From Rhabditoides inermis (taxonomy: Eukaryota; Nematoda; Chromadorea; Rhabditida; Rhabditidae), in NCBI GenBank assembly GCA_963966185.1, contig CAWZYM010000276.1:186001-250000 (forward strand): a DNA stretch of 64,000 nt, in the 5' to 3' direction. How positions within the stretch are numbered: the first letter of the stretch is position 1; the number at the start of each line of letters is the position of its first letter. The notes under the pieces were generated by a model. The model saw only the letters and a list, made by a program, of their open reading frames with translations. It was not told the DNA's origin and searched no databases. A program made the translations under genes and the position numbers. Below are positions 46,580-57,300 of this stretch, piece by piece.

Positions 46580-48160
46580 ATTTTTTTACTACTTGTCTGT
46601 GTAGGCTACTGAGTATGGTGATGAGGGGACGATTTGCATCTTTATTAGTGAAATTTTTGCGGTATTCTTCTATGAACTAAGCGCGCTGTGCCGCTGTGGC
46701 TGCAAAACTGAATTGTATAACTCGATAACGCCTAGACACAGCGTACTCCAGTAGTGGAAAACTGTTTCGGAAATAACTTTTTTCGGCCGCACAAGCGAGA
46801 ACAAATATGGAAACTTTTGCAGGTTCCATTCGAATGCTGGAAACACATTTCGCATACGTTTACTAATTAATATCAATCGATAATCAATCGAACATCATGA
46901 GTATCTAGTGTAAGAGTGAGGGGCGTGGTTGGCCAGCGCGCTCCTTTCGCCAGTTGCGTGGTTGTCCTGGCCGGAAACCTGGACTTGTTGATGGCTCCTC
47001 AGTGACAACTTCCACGGGTGAAAAGTGATGTCCATTTGGAGAAACAACCTACGAGCCTCTAAAACTATGGATATCGTTTTGTATATCAGAGTCTTGAATC
47101 ATGCTACCGCAAACTAGCTGTTTTCAAACTGGAAATGTTAAATGTCTCATTTCTTGTATATGTATATAAACACACACATTATATCGAATAATGATAAAAT
47201 ATTCTGTTTTCGTTTGGAAAGAGCAAGTTTGTGTTAGTTTTTTTTATGTTCAGGTGTTTACGATTCAAGTTATAATCTATAATTCTCTTTTGAAAAGTAC
47301 AAACGTAAAGTACCTCTGCTTGGGTTTATCTCAATTCAACAAACGCGCATACATAAACTTTTATTTCTACACTAAACTATAAACACAAACCTGCTTTCTC
47401 AAAACGTTCACAAATACATGGACAATCAAATGCCAAGATAATGATACTATTGCACACACATATGTATTTTATCAACCCGTTTATCAAAAGAGTCATCTAT
47501 CAAAAAGCTCTTGTACTTACACATTCAGAAATAATGAAAACATCATTGTAAACTAAACGATTGTTCTTTAGCTGTTTAGTAATTCTCACAATGATTTCAA
47601 AATAAAAAAAAATTATATTATATAACCTCTAATAATAAATTATCGATAAAGTATACGTTTCTACATTTCGTTTAAGAGAGGAGGTTTGTATTTATAGTTT
47701 AATGTAGAAAGAATAGTTTTATGTTTTTGTTGAATTGAGATAAACCCAAACAGAGATACTTTACGCTTGTACTTTTCAAAAGAGAATGAATGTCCTTTTG
47801 TTAAATTTCAAAATAAAATTTCAAATTATTTTTAAAAGATATAACAAACAACAACAATAACAACAAGAACACAACGCGCAAGAACGACTACGCGAATCAC
47901 AAACAGTGTGCACATTATCGCGCTTGTTTTTTTTTTTTATGAAATATTGTTTTTAAGAAAAAAAGAGGTTTCTTTATTACCTTGTTCCCCATGTCTCAAC
48001 AACGATCCGTTTTATAATCCTTACCCACAACTCCCCGCCACAAAATAAAAACAACAAGTTTGCTAAAGAGAGTTTCATTTGTTCCATAAAACTCGCAAAT
48101 TGACTACAACAAAAATTCCAATGCTCTACAAACTAAGCGATAGAATAAATGGATATCCTA
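46580..48160. other. AT-rich intergenic region with a foldback repeat
   Basis: No gene supported. An inverted repeat has arms at 47282-47343 and 47726-47788 (ttctcttttgaaaagtac ... gtacttttcaaaagagaa; gggtttatctcaattcaac and inverse). The ~380-bp spacer is AT-rich. Related ends occur at 58841-59105 and near 49550 and 60740. Confidence 0.6.
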
Positions 48161-48163
48161 CCG

Positions 48164-48632
48164 TTACCATTTGTCGTCGGACGAAGGTGTCGTGATGTCG
48201 TGAGCAGCGTCTCCTTGCTGCCTGTCGACGACTGCGGCGGCGCTGCACATCTTGCGAAGGAAGTGCTCCTGAAACAATGTATATCATCAATAGTACATCA
48301 ACAAAATATAATGCACACCCAAGATAGTATTTTTGAAACAAACATAATAAAAAAATAACAGTATAAGCACACACCTTGAACGCCTTGGTCGCAGCACGAC
48401 GCAAGCGGCTTGCCCTACAAGTATCACCTTGAAACATATAATATTACGCATTTACAATACGTTGCAAATTAATCGAAGAAAGAAAATCGAATGATTATCG
48501 ACTGATTATCGATCTAATATCAACTTTCGACCCAACCATTCCCGTTGCTGAACTGTGTTTGTCCCAGCGCTTAGCCCTTGTGGTGTACCGTATGCACTTT
48601 AATGTACAGTCAGGATATAGCGATGCTGGATA

Positions 48633-48668
<36 letters not shown>

Positions 48669-48789
48669 CAACTTAACAAAACAACATTCAATATCAAACA
48701 ACAACAAAAATCACGAAATTCAAAACTTACGAACATGCAACACCGGCGAAAACGCGACGAAACAAGCGTGGCAAGCAAAACGAACGCAT
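48164..48789 (-). CDS. Predicted 67-aa basic small protein, three exons
   Basis: Model (minus): 48731-48789, 48375-48414, 48164-48268. Frame is kept exactly (59+40+105 = 204 nt, 67 codons plus TAA). Splice sites: GTAAGT / TTGTAG and GTGTGT / TTTCAG. The ATG lies one base after a TAG acceptor (gacgtgtag|tATG), which in nematodes could be a spliced-leader trans-splice site (inference). The N-terminus MRSFCLPRLFRRVFAGVACS is Cys- and Arg-rich and amphipathic. The middle is basic (RLRRAATKAFKEHFLRKM), and the C-terminus is acidic and polar (DITTPSSDDKW). No signal peptide or known domain recognised. It could also be the 3' end of a longer gene, or a chance of open exons. The spliced codon pattern and frame agreement make it worth keeping. 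Confidence 0.42.
48636..48668 (+). repeat. (ATTG)n microsatellite
   Basis: Eight tandem ATTG units within intron 1 of the predicted small gene. Confidence 0.98.
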
Positions 48790-49115
48790 ACTACACGTCA
48801 AATCAGTAATGACAAAAATGATTAAACACAATAGAACACGAATCATATTATAAAAACATGATAAAACAAAAAAAAATAAACAAAAACGCGTGGGTACAGC
48901 TGACTGATTTGTCATCATTGGTGTAGAACGCAGTCGGTAGTGCAGGCACAATGAAACACTATGATTTTGCGAATTTCGTTTCAAGCGATTATTTTATATT
49001 AAAAGGTGGATTAATATAAAAAGTGATCAGAACGAAAGATAATAATCTAGATATGATATTAAAGCAAACAAAACATGTTCGCAACGCTTACCCGCTTGAT
49101 CGCAATCGATCGGAG

Positions 49116-49117
<2 letters not shown>

Positions 49118-49148
<31 letters not shown>
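49118..49148 (+). repeat. (CA)n microsatellite
   Basis: About 15 CA units. The surrounding 48800-49430 shows no supportable gene. Confidence 0.98.
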
Positions 49149-49150
<2 letters not shown>

Positions 49151-49487
49151 CGGCCACGCCCCCCTCGCTGCCTCCTCATCGCTCTCTAACGCTAGCGCAC
49201 AGCAAACGAACCAATGAGCGCGCGGAGGCGGGGTTAGTGAGCGGGTCTTTCAGCGAATCAGCGAACAGCTGCATGACTGACAGACGTGCAGACCTAACCA
49301 GCGAACATATTTTTTGGGTATTAAACTATTGTTTCATGTTTTATTTTCGTTTATAGTTGGTCAACGGACGATTTAGAGACAAGGTCATGATAAAAAACTG
49401 TAACATTTATTATTTTAATGATTTACAAGCGATTCTGGCGGCCCTCCGGGCCGAGCGGTTCTGCGCGCGGCTGGATAGAACCCAAAC

Positions 49488-49512
49488 GATCGGCGCTCCG
49501 CGCCGATCCTAA
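49488..49512 (+). other. Helitron-type 3' terminus (hairpin + CTAA)
   Basis: Perfect 9-bp stem GATCGGCGC / GCGCCGATC with loop TCC (49488-49508), followed at once by CTAA and T. This agrees with the CTRR-T rule. A GGCCC-TCC-GGGCC hairpin lies 40 bp upstream. The 5' end was not located. Confidence 0.55.
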
Positions 49513-49729
49513 TATATGCATGCGCTTTTCTTGAATCAGAATAACACAAACAACACTTTTACGAAAGTACTTTAAAAAGATAATGCCTTTTTTGATCAGC
49601 CTGGCACGCGCTTACCGTTCATGGGTGCTAAGGCGACCATAAAAAATGCGATTTTACGGTAAAGTGAACTGTTCGAAAACGGTTGCGCTGTTGCGCACAT
49701 ACGATAGCAGACATTTAGGGAGCCGTCGG

Positions 49730-50220
49730 CGAAAGATCAAGCAGCCAGAGTGACTGGAAACGAATTCTACGCCATTCTCGCGATCTACAAGAAAACGATG
49801 TGTGGAGATATGCAACAAGCTTACGTGAACGGTGGGGGGAACGAACAGTTAATCTCCCAACACAAGTCTTATGAATGGGTCGAAACGGGGTGATGGAAAA
49901 GGGTGAACTATGGACAGACGGGGAGGGGTGCCGTGCCGGATCAGATATGGCCGCTGCACGAACTCGCGCGTCGCCACGTCCTGCAACTTGCCGATCACAC
50001 CACGTGCCGCCCATACGAGTCGATGAACTGCTCGCCGGTCGGTCACCGTCCCACTTTTTTGGCATTTCTAAAAAAAGAGAGAGGGTTCAGTGAGACAGAA
50101 GAGGGGGAGGAGGTACTGTAGTCTACCGTACCCTTGCTCACAGCGACGTAGATGCTGTTGTCGAGGCGGTGGGAGCGCTCGGTGGTCGAGGTAGACCCTC
50201 ACGTCTCCAATAATGAGGAT
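49730..50220 (-). other. Possible exons of an unidentified minus-strand gene
   Basis: 50132-50220 is bounded by a TTTGCAG acceptor and a GTACGG donor (minus). A ~60-bp pyrimidine-rich segment ending TTTTTTTAG separates it from an open stretch 49850-50057 (VWAARGVIGKLQDVATREFV in one frame). Frames do not join clearly and no family is recognised. Confidence 0.25.
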
Positions 50221-50467
50221 CTGCAAACAGAGGCGTCACCTGCTCTACGCAGCGACAAAAAAGTGTTCATATAAGCAAAGAACGAGATGTGAGTGAAGAG
50301 GGAGAGTGGACAAAATATTATGATATTATTTCTTTGAATTTACTTTTGCAATGTTTTGTTAAACGAACTATAAGTGAATATTGTTTAGGAAAGAACTTCT
50401 GTTTCGATATAATTTCTTCGTCAGAATTACTTTGGTGATGACCGATTTTTTAAAACTATATTTTTTT

Positions 50468-50873
50468 TGGAACAGAGGCGTATATCAGAACCGTGTGGTA
50501 ATGAAAATTTCAAATTCGCACGAAATCACCACGCGCCGAGGTGCACGTATGTTTCAGGCAGAGTTGCAAACAGGAATCGATCCCGTGACTGCGAGAGTGA
50601 TAGCCCACATTCTTTTCCACTGCGCCACGCAGCTCATCGGGTCATCAACTGACTTCTTTGCGAAAGCGATCACAATATCGATCGGCCCCGCGAAACTGGG
50701 GCTTTTCGCCAAAACACACATTTGAACGCCTATTTTCGTGTGGTAACGGGACGGTCTGTGGTAATTGGTGTGGTAACGCGGTAACAGCTTTGAATCGTTA
50801 CTTTTTCGTTTGTTTTGCATTCCAATAGGTCAAATTATGATCCAAAGTCAAAAATAATGCGCCACTGTTCCTT
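50468..50873. mobile_element. MITE family C, copy 1 (diverged)
   Basis: Left end GGAACAGAGGCG and right end GCGCCACTGTTCC are inverse of one another and match the ends of the better copy at 62685-63035. The TTAA flanks have decayed. It has a tRNA-like core on the minus strand. Confidence 0.5.
50573..50627 (-). ncRNA. tRNA-like Pol III boxes inside MITE C copy 1
   Basis: On minus: A box TGGCGCAGTGG (50617-50627) and B box GGATCGATTCC (50573-50583), 33 bp apart. It has the spacing of a tRNA-derived promoter but no convincing cloverleaf acceptor pairing, so it is a tRNA-like relic or SINE head, not a tRNA gene. Confidence 0.5.
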
Positions 50874-51092
50874 TGATTGCATCCGCATACATTCCTGTCT
50901 GCGTCCGTGCCCCTTTTGCGCTTCCCGCCCGTTTCTAAGCCCCGCCCACTCAACAAATCGAATTCATAGAGCCTGCGTTGCTGTGATGTAATGTGTTTAT
51001 TTCGAAACGTTTCAAGCAGTGCCGGATGCGTTCCTTAGACGGATCGAAGATCAGGTGCAACCACGTGATGTACGATGCGTCGTGGCTGTTCT

Positions 51093-51277
51093 TGTATAGT
51101 GCTTGTTAAGGGACGAGTCCGTATAGTGCTTGTCTAGAGACAGGTCCGTATAGTGCTTGTCTAGGGACGAGTCCGTATAGTGCTTGTTTAGGAAAGGGTC
51201 CGTATAGTGCTTGTCTAGGGACGGGTCCGTATAGTGCTTGTCTAGGGACGGGTCCGTATAGTGCCTGTCTAGAAACG
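51093..51277 (+). repeat. 27-bp minisatellite (about 7 copies)
   Basis: Units gtatagtgcttgtctaggga plus cgggtcc. Its length is a multiple of 3, giving an antisense DKHYTDPSL nonapeptide frame of 103 codons that is probably not a gene. 51300-51800 holds nothing I can name. Confidence 0.93.
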
Positions 51278-51829
51278 TTGTTCGTTCGTCGAGTCGTGGA
51301 GGCGTGTTGTGGGCGGCGACTTCGGCTTGTCCGCCGCCCTCCGCGCTGTTCCCGACGCTCATCCATATCTTGCCTCATCATGCTGCCCAGTCAGTTGACT
51401 TTTCATTGTTTAATTCTTTTACCATGTTTCAGTGAGTCATGCAGCGACGTTAGCATAAGGTTGCATGCATGCTTAGTTTGATTACGTACTCTGGACTGGA
51501 GTCTTCGTACAACAGAGCGGTTTCGCAAATATTTGACCATTAATAGAATATAGGTTCTAGGATACATAGACTCGCGGATGTGGTGTTTTTATTGCCCTGC
51601 TTGTTTTGTTCACGTCGACCTCGACCCGGTTGCAGTTTCGCTTTAACCACGTGGACGAGCCAGTGTAGCGCCATGGCAGCGCAACGCCGACGACATCGAC
51701 GGTTTCTGAATTTATCGACGGGGCGAGTGGGAAGGGGGAAGGAGAACATGCTATTGTGCAACCGTTTTATGAGTGTTCGGTGAGTGTTCGGTGATCTACT
51801 CTCGCCTTGCTCTCTCTCTACTTTGTCAT

Positions 51830-52129
51830 AACACCAGTAGATAAGGCAGAAGGAAACTTCGTGCTGACATGTAACAAACTTTACATTCAAATCATGAATA
51901 AAGAACTAGGTTACGATGCCATAAACATTGTGGTGAACAGTAGTAATGAAACGTATTCTTTGTATGAAAAAGAGTCAATCGACAACATTGTGCTTAGACA
52001 TATTTCTGAAACAAAATCTTTTAATACAATTAAGGCTGAAAATAAAACATTGCCTAGAATTTATGCCATTCCAAAAATGCATAAAAGCCCAATAAAATTT
52101 CGAATTATCACTGAAGCTTTTAATAGTAG
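51830..52129 (+). pseudogene. Penelope-like reverse transcriptase fragment, 5' piece
   Basis: Open frame with DKAEGNFVLTCNKLYIQ and LPRIYAIPKMHKSPIKFRII, the latter being the LPr.YglPKiHK..vplRPI block of Penelope-like RTs. It breaks off at 52129, where the LTR element is inserted, and resumes in frame at 54636. The 5' part of the element is missing. Not functional. Confidence 0.75.
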
Positions 52130-52654
52130 TGTAAGCGGAGCTAGCGCACCGCTGAGATCTTTCTCACTCACTAAGTGTGTAGCTCGCTCATTCGTTCATA
52201 GATCACTCTCGCATTGCAGACTCGCCAGTGCCAACGACAGAGCGAGAGGCGGGCCGATCTGCAGATCTACTCCCGCCAAGACAGAAGACTCTAGCACACT
52301 CACCACCGGCAGTACATAAGCAACGGCGAGAGCTCAGTCGAGGCAGCTCTGGCAGCTCAGGCGACTCTGGCAGTCAAGTCAGAAGCACGTCACTATGATC
52401 AGCCAGCTCTGAGAGCAGGCCCGTCATTCCTGTCCCTTTCCCCACTATATTCCTTTGCCACTGATCATAAACCTCTATGCCTTGTTGCGTGTTCGGGTGT
52501 ATTGTGGTCGTGTCTCTGGGGACTGTAGGAATGGTTTGTCATGGTTCTCTCTCTTGTCGTCTGGCTCCTCCGCGCACAATCGAGACTCTGGGTTCTCTCC
52601 TCGGAGGTGTCCTTGGGCAAGACCTATGTCCTTCGGGATATAGATCCTCTGATT
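52130..52654 (+). repeat. 5' LTR
   Basis: Begins TGTAAGCGGAGC and ends cctctgatt. Differs from the 3' LTR by only a handful of substitutions and a one-base indel. Confidence 0.87.
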
Positions 52655-52666
52655 GGTCGCAGCGAG
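52654..52666 (+). promoter_or_regulatory. Candidate primer-binding site
   Basis: TGGTCGCAGCGAG at the LTR edge. It starts TGG, as expected for pairing with a tRNA ending in CCA. The tRNA identity was not determined. Confidence 0.45.
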
Positions 52667-53342
52667 TGTAGCTTTCCTCTCTTTTTCCTGTCGGATTCCC
52701 TGTCGGAAGTAGCTAGCCGACAGGCGAGATGTGTTTTGTTTCACCAATCGATTGCACTCTGTCGTCCCTATTCGCGAAGGGTGACGAGGGAGTGTCTGCT
52801 GGAGAGAGTGCAGGCGGCGAAGAGTGGTTTGATAATAGATGAGATAGGCATTGCGCACTTTTCGCCGCAGTCATGAAGCAGTGAGAATGTGTTATTTTGA
52901 TTGCCTAGATTCCTGACGGTTGTGGTCTCGGCCTCTACCGGGTGATGGCTCTGTGTTATACGTCTGTGCGTTGTGTGTTCGTTTTACGTGTTCTGTCCGT
53001 GTCCGGTTGGTGACTTTCCTCAAAGTCTCACGAGTCTGGTTGACTCCGGGTTGTCGTGCCCGTCTATTTTCCCAAATCCGTGTCCCTCCAAGTGGAGGAG
53101 AGCTCAAAACAGGCGGCACACGGCAGCAAGGTAAGTTCAGCAACAACTCGGTAGTCACGGGAGGCAGCGCGTAGCAGCGCGCTCGTCACTCCAGAAGGAG
53201 GCGTCAGCAGCCAGCTGAGCAGCAGGTGAATGCATGCGGCGGGCCGAGCTGAGCAACAGGTGAGTGCGAGAAGCAGCGACATGCGGCGGGCCGAGCAGCG
53301 ACACGCGGCGGACCAGCACAGACGGAGGAGCACTTGATTAGG

Positions 53343-53429
53343 ATGACGGCCGGCAAGCGATCGAAGTTGCAAATCGACCGCATTGCGTCGTCATCGATTC
53401 AGGAACGGCAGGAGGCAGCAGCTGTCCAG
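53343..53429 (+). pseudogene. Exon-like ORF start in the LTR element interior
   Basis: ATG followed by 29 codons (MTAGKRSKLQIDRIASSSIQ ...) ending at CAG|GTATTC, a plausible donor. A second charged open stretch lies at 53860-53970. Either a captured host exon or a relic of the element's own ORF; not recognised. Confidence 0.3.
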
Positions 53430-53456
53430 GTATTCATTTTAGTGATATAGCATTGG

Positions 53457-53620
53457 TATACTGTAGTTTCAATTAATACAGTAGTACAGTAGTTTTAGGT
53501 ACTGTAGTTCGTTTTGTTACAGTAGTTACTGTAGTCATCTCAAGTACTGTAGGGTACTGTAGTCATTTCAAGTACTGTAGGATACAGTAGGATACAGTAA
53601 GGTACCGTAGTGTTTTGTAG
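53457..53620. repeat. Cluster of TACTGTAG/CTACAGTA words
   Basis: A dozen or so copies of TACTGTAG, TACAGTAG or a one-base variant in 165 bp. Single copies recur in predicted introns at 44830-44860, 45990-46015 and 50113, and near 60662. Confidence 0.8.
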
Positions 53621-54093
53621 TGTACAATACAAGCACAGTAGACGGTGGTGTTGTTGTGTTTTGCACTTTGCACTGATGTTGGTCACTCCCAATGGGAGGA
53701 ACGTGCGCATGGTAGGCGTGTAGGAGGGCGAGTTGCGGGTGCGCTAGCTGATCTCTCTCTTCTTATCTCCTCTTTTGCGAGAGAGATCAAGGGGGAGGTG
53801 ACTGGCAAGTGAAACCAAAACTCGTACGGGTCACACGCATTCTCCTTATTTTGGATATCAAGACATCTGAGATGAACTACAATCTCGCGCTGGTCGAACG
53901 GCTCAGGAGGAGGACCGTTCTTGGCAAGATGGCAAGCACATTCACGCCAACTCCGAGGAGACCGAGGACATTCTGTGAAGGGTCTGTTTGTTTTATTATT
54001 ACTTTGTTTTACATGACTATAGCAAGGTGTAGGTACGTGGGTCTTCAGATTTTTGTGGGGAGTTTTGTGTCGTAGCGGGGCCGACACGCTTTT

Positions 54094-54105
54094 AAAGGGG
54101 GGAGG
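54094..54105 (+). promoter_or_regulatory. Polypurine tract
   Basis: AAAGGGGGGAGG immediately before TGTCAGCGG of the 3' LTR; the plus-strand priming site in LTR elements. Confidence 0.8.
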
Positions 54106-54631
54106 TGTCAGCGGAGCTAGCGCACCGCTGAGATCTCTCTCACTCACTAAGTGTGTAGCTCGCTCATTCGTTCATAGATCACTCTCGCATTGCAGACTCG
54201 CCAGTGCCAACGACAGAGCGAGAGGCGGGCCGATCTGCAGATCTACTCCCGCCAAGACAGAAGACTCTAGCACACTCACCACCGGCAGTACATAAGCAAC
54301 GGCGAGAGCTCAGTCGAGCGCAGCTCTGGCAGCTCAGGCGACTCTGGCAGTCAAGTCAGAAGCACGTCACTATGATCAGCCAGCTCTGAGAGCAGGCCCG
54401 TCATTCCTGTCCCTTTCCCCACTATATTCCTTTGCCACTGATCATAAACCTCTATGCCTTGTTGCGTGTTCGGGTGTATTGTGGTCGTGTCTCTGGGGAC
54501 TGTATGAATGGTTTGTCATGGTTCTCTCTCTTGTCGTCTGGCTCCTCCGCGCACAATCGAGACTCTGGGTTCTCTCCTCGGAGGTGTCCTTGGGCAAGAC
54601 CTATGTCCTTCGGGATATAGATCCTCTGATT
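54106..54631 (+). repeat. 3' LTR
   Basis: Begins TGTCAGCGGAGC, ends cctctgatt, and is followed by the GTAG duplication. Confidence 0.87.
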
Positions 54632-54635
54632 GTAG

Positions 54636-54879
54636 TCTCAAACCAATTTCATTAGAATTGCAGTTGATACTATCCCATCTCAAATCACCTTTTTCTAATT
54701 ATTGCAAATTGATCAGACAGCGTAACAATACCGAAATATATTGGTCCATCAAAAACAGTCAAGAGGCAATCAATTCCATCAAAAATATCACAAACAAACA
54801 ACATAAGGACCTCTATTGTGCTGATTTTGCTAGTCTGTTCACAAATCTTCCCCATGGAGTTGTCCTGCAGAATATGTAG
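54636..54879 (+). pseudogene. Penelope-like reverse transcriptase fragment, 3' piece
   Basis: Continues the frame of 51830-52129: LKPISLELQLILSHLK, then QEAINSIKNI and DFASLFTNLPHGV (the RT3/A block, typically sfDV.sLFTniP). The YADD-containing part and the GIY-YIG domain are absent; sequence identity to the family ends at TAG 54877-54879. Confidence 0.75.
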
Positions 54880-55428
54880 GGACCACAACGTGAGATGCAG
54901 AGAGTGAGGCAAAATCATGTAACATTTTCTCACTGGACGCATGATGTGCTCTAATTAGCATAGAACGATTCGCCCTTTTGCGCTGATTCCAACGATATTT
55001 TATTCATGGGATCATGTACTCTGTAAAGTAGTGAAAATCGATAACGAGTGATATGATGACGTCATATTTCTTTGATCTAGCCGTCATTGCCCAAAATGAG
55101 TAATGATAAATGATGTCATAAGAGACGTATTTCTTAAAGTACTGATCGATTACAATCAAACAAAGCGTAGTGCTCTTATTATCGACGATTATATTCATAA
55201 GTTAACTAATGGTTACGTCATCAGTGCTTTGATCTAGCCGCCCTCTGTTGCACTTCTGAGCGCGCGCTCAGGTGCGCGCGCGCCGCGCGGAGTTTGAGCG
55301 CATTGTGAATGATGAAGCCTACGAACATTATTTTTTTTTGAAATCAGTTTGAACCGAACTACATTATTAAATTGATTGCTATACCATATGTCAACATCTT
55401 AAAATCTCATTGTCTCTACAGAATATGT
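54880..55428. other. Unassigned spacer
   Basis: AT-rich with one GC-rich alternating stretch (gagcgcgcgctcaggtgcgc near 55258). No feature supported. Confidence 0.5.
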
Positions 55429-55432
55429 TTAA

Positions 55433-55775
55433 AGGATGTATCCGGGCATCATTCGTGTATGCCATAATTTTTGCTTTAATATATGCCTTACATAATAGAT
55501 AAACACATCTACTAGATGAAAAAAGTTCTGAAAATTTGTTCACAATGAGTTATTACCGAAAATACAGGTTTAGTCCATATTGGGGTAAGGCTATAACTCG
55601 CCTAAAAATTAAGTTTTCGAAAATCGGTCAACGCAGTTCTGGGAAACTCTCAAAATCATTCCAATAACCTATTGAACACATTTTGATATCTTTTGAAATG
55701 ACAGTTATATTGCTATTTGAAAGACGTCCCAGGGACTTCGTGGCGGGACCAATTTTTATTGCCCGTAGTCATCCT
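55433..55775. mobile_element. MITE family A, complete copy (343 bp, TTAA-flanked)
   Basis: Ends AGGATG...CATCCT directly inside TTAA duplications (55429-55432, 55776-55779). A TTAA target is typical of piggyBac-type elements. A partial inverted copy lies at 63040-64000. No ORF. Confidence 0.65.
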
Positions 55776-56107
55776 TTAAACTTGTAGACTTATGCTTTAA
55801 CAATAGCGGGAAAAAGTACATTATTTCCGGTTACAAGAAGGCATATTATTCAAACTATGAGAATAATGCAAATAGAAATAAATATACACCGGTAGATGTG
55901 AAATTCATGATTCAATACATTCTTCACAACAGCTTTTTATGGAAATAAACTTTTCAAGCAGACATCCGGTATCCCTCAGGGAAACAATGCGTCTCCGTGG
56001 TGGTAGGAGCCGAAACTGGGTTGTTCCCCATCTTTTTCTTATCACACTTTCACTTTCTCAATGAAAAGGTCAACTAGCAATATAAATAGGGATCAACAGG
56101 GACACTA

Positions 56108-57183
56108 CGTACGCGTTGGGAAACGGGGGGAGTGTGGATGGCGGAGTGTGCTGCTGGCAGCAGTGGAATTGAACTCAGTGGAGTCTCGCCCTCTCAGATA
56201 CATACACAATGGCCGCATCCCCTCCTGCAACGATGCATCCACTCTACCCATAGTATGTGAGACACACCTTCTCAATTCTGCTCTCGATGCCGGCCTGGTG
56301 CAGGTGGAATCTCTCCCAGAAGTCAGCGTAGCCGCCTGGTAACAGACAGTTGTTGGCGTCTCTGCCCCGTCATGTAATGATTGTGTAGTGCCCACCTCGA
56401 TGTCCTATCTTGCGCTGCACTTGCTGGGCGAGGAGCAGCATCGCCGCCAGGTATTGCGTGATCACCCGCGTTGTCGTCGAAGCCCTGCGAACAGTGGTAC
56501 GTAAAAACGATTGTTTGTCACAGCAGCACTCACTCCTTGCCGCATTTTGTACAGCATTACAGGAGTCAGCATCTGCTCGGTTCGCATGACCTTGATCAGC
56601 TCCTTGCAGAGCTCTGCGCAGCGGTTTTTAGTGGTGTCTGGAAGTTGGACACCCACTGTTTTGGTCGATGCGCGTGTGCTCGACCCTGTCCCTGTGGCGC
56701 TGCGCGTGTGACAGACGCCCGGCGATGAACTGCCCGCTGATGCCCTGGAAGCCGGTCGAAGGCCACACGTCCCGTTTCGCGCGGCTCCGATCCATGTTCC
56801 TCTCTGAATACATGCACTCATTCGGCATGTCCAAATCGAAGCCTTGTCTACGTTTGCAGATTTATTAGCGTAAAATGGGAGGAATGGACGTTGCGCGTAT
56901 GAGCCAGTTTGATCACGTTTTCTTGTTTTTCGATCGCTATGAATGTTTCTTATTCCTATGCACTCACTCTCCACTCCGAAAGGAGTCTGTGCGAGTTGGC
57001 CAGCCGTGTCGAGGATAAAGCGCAGCCGGTCGGTACGCTGCAAATGTTGTCCAAATGTCGCCCCCCCCCGCTCTCTCCTCTCTCACACTCATTGGCGGCG
57101 TAGAGTCAATGTCGCCGTACCCTTGCATGAACCTCTTGAAAGACTGCCACTCAGCTTCAGAGGCGAGCTGTTGATGAGGACGG
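56108..57183 (-). CDS. Unidentified multi-exon gene
   Basis: Exons by eye (minus): 57087-57183, 56968-57037, 56657-56842, 56534-56613, about 56400-56484, 56268-56335 and 56108-56224, with introns of about 43-125 bp. Phases agree across the first four and between the sixth and its neighbours. One step (56534 to 56484) needs a one-base adjustment. Conserved-looking stretches: EWQSFKRFMQGYGDIDSTPP, TDRLRFILDTAGQLAQTPFG, ERNMDRSRAKRDVWPSTGFQ, KELIKVMRTEQMLTPVMLYK, TQYLAAMLLLAQQVQRKIG and YADFWERFHLHQAGIESRIE. The composition is that of a soluble helical protein. I do not recognise a family. It could be the 3' part of the adjacent protease-like locus (57301-58699), since both are on the same strand and close. 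Confidence 0.45.
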
Positions 57184-57300
57184 CTAGAAAATAAGTGTTG
57201 CTGATATGTATCTGGTATCCACACTGTCCGAGGAGACATCCCTCGTGCGCCAGCTCAATTGATTAATTGATTACATTGGTCGCATGTATGTAAGTTTCAC

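Larger units (their letters stand above)
52130..54631 (+). mobile_element. Short LTR retrotransposon (TRIM-like) nested in the Penelope fragment
   Basis: Two LTRs of about 525 bp that are ~99% identical flank a 1451-bp interior lacking gag or pol. The flanks carry a GTAG duplication (52126-52129, 54632-54635). Removing the element restores ...aatagtagtctc... and the Penelope frame. A PBS-like TGGTCGCAGCGAG follows the left LTR and a polypurine tract precedes the right one. The high LTR identity indicates a recent insertion driven by a partner's proteins. Confidence 0.85.

Noticed and set aside
50381..50725. 114-codon ORF as a gene
   Set aside because: It runs through the MITE C copy and the tRNA-like boxes; no conserved features.
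55258..55300. GC-rich alternating stretch as a CpG-type promoter
   Set aside because: Too short, no adjacent gene start, and not a perfect hairpin with a transposon end.
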